A stretch of 64,000 bases of DNA from M3007 sp041392625 (GTDB taxonomy: Bacteria; Bacteroidota; Bacteroidia; Chitinophagales; Saprospiraceae), in NCBI GenBank assembly GCA_041392625.1, contig JAWKLR010000018.1, positions 10,862-74,861 on the forward strand. The letters are read 5' to 3'. Below are positions 63,591-64,000 of the stretch, in pieces. The notes beneath the pieces are model-generated. The model ran no database searches. It was given only the letters and a program-made list of their open reading frames with translations, and was not told the DNA's origin. The number at the start of each line of letters is the position of its first letter. Position 1 is the first letter of the stretch. The position numbers were made by a program, and so were the translations under genes.

Positions 63591-63623
63591 TTGAGCATGC
63601 TTTGCGGAAATAGTTTATATTTG
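63591..63623 (+). promoter_or_regulatory. Candidate promoter (TTG, 22-bp spacer, TATATTTG)
   Basis: -33 TTG at 63591-63593 and -7 TATATTTG at 63616-63623. It would give an about 310-base leader for the gene at 63943, or a separate short transcript. The gap 63414-63942 otherwise holds only the terminator and the palindrome. Confidence 0.4.
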
Positions 63624-63881
63624 TCAGCAGGCTGTAGTATTAAGAAACCCAATTGATTTAAAAACTGGTAATGAAAACGTTTTCTGGAAAGTGGTTTTGG
63701 TTTATCAGGGAGAGCATGGTACATGGCTTGGGGAGGGCTTAGGGTTATGTTATTGTTGACAGGATATTTGGTAGAATTAGGAGGCTTTTGGATGATTTGG
63801 ATATTTGAAAATCAGAAATAATTTCAATTAGGTATATGCGATTTAACCGTACCGTTAGTAAAGATATACTCGATATTTGGG

Positions 63882-63911
63882 TGTATATCTGTACCTGGGT
63901 ACAGATATACA
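63882..63911. promoter_or_regulatory. Perfect 30-bp palindrome before the last gene
   Basis: Fourteen-base perfect arms tgtatatctgtacc / ggtacagatataca with a 2-base centre, ending 31 bases before the ATG at 63943. The symmetry and lack of a T-run favour a regulator-binding site or a leader hairpin over a terminator. Confidence 0.55.
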
Positions 63912-63942
63912 ATAGTTCTCGGCAACCATAAAAACTAAAAAC

Positions 63943-64000
63943 ATGACAATGAAAAAAATCACAACCAACCTGTTTAGCTTCAAAACATTCCGTTCGCCAG
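63943..64000 (+). CDS. Start of an unknown gene (partial)
   Basis: ATG at 63943, or the in-frame ATG at 63949, opens a frame that runs to the window end: MTMKKITTNLFSFKTFRSP. The start KK-IT plus hydrophobic residues hints at an N-terminal signal, but 19 residues cannot identify the product. The perfect palindrome at 63882 lies just upstream. Confidence 0.45.
   Translation, partial: MTMKKITTNLFSFKTFRSP

Overview
The window is chromosomal DNA from a member of the Bacteroidota, probably a Saprospiria/Chitinophagia-like gliding or surface-associated bacterium (the class is inferred, the phylum is well supported). The evidence is a GldJ-like gliding lipoprotein, two PorP/SprF-family proteins, several secreted proteins ending in type IX secretion (T9SS) sorting domains, a SprB-repeat adhesin with a gliding-motility C-terminal domain, a MurF-alanine racemase fusion, BshA (bacillithiol), type III glutamine synthetase, a carboxypeptidase-regulatory-domain TonB-dependent receptor, and many TAnnTTTG-type -7 promoter elements. 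Genes are mostly single or in pairs, separated by clear hairpin terminators. No rRNA, CRISPR array, prophage, transposase gene or defence system was recognised.

Layout. 1-5.6 kb: end of a TPR-like gene, metF, a porP/sprF-like gene, gldJ, and a secreted T9SS-sorted protein on the minus strand. 5.7-13.4 kb: stand-alone murF, a 162-bp MITE-like inverted-repeat element, a degenerate arginase-fold protein, an amino-acid dehydrogenase, an abundant-looking OmpA-type protein, a flippase-like membrane protein and a DUF3108-like gene with a broken frame. 13.4-20.3 kb: a CAT-anticodon tRNA, the murF-alr fusion, tsaE, alanine dehydrogenase, an unknown single-span membrane protein and ugd. 20.4-24 kb: a second OmpA protein, then a blaI / M56-TonB / tonB-like signalling cluster.

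24-31.1 kb is the most distinctive region. A possible structured RNA is followed by a small cohesin-domain T9SS protein, a roughly 1,536-residue surface protein with three cohesin-like modules, about ten SprB-like repeats and a T9SS type B C-terminus (reading frame broken twice), and a PorP/SprF partner. 31-45.7 kb: a candidate small RNA with an intrinsic terminator, glnN, a lipoprotein and an unknown protein, fabH, an EamA transporter with a lipoprotein alpha-amylase, clpB, and a TonB-dependent receptor. 45.8-64 kb: a GH18 hydrolase, bshA-hemC, psuG with an alkaline-phosphatase-type enzyme, an orphan HlyD-type adaptor, a GH3 beta-glucosidase, a carboxy-terminal protease, a repeat-rich spacer, a TPR-transmembrane adenylate cyclase, a frame-broken DinB-like gene, an aldehyde dehydrogenase and the start of an unknown gene behind a perfect 30-bp palindrome.

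Functional themes: cell-envelope building (two MurF, Alr, Ugd, OmpA, FabH, Prc), T9SS-dependent surface display, glycan use (GH13, GH18, GH3, TonB receptor), amino-acid and nitrogen metabolism (GlnN, two amino-acid dehydrogenases, aldehyde dehydrogenase), and housekeeping (MetF, TsaE, HemC, ClpB, BshA). Three genes carry single-base frame breaks that restore an otherwise good protein, which points to base-level indel errors in the assembly or to recent decay.
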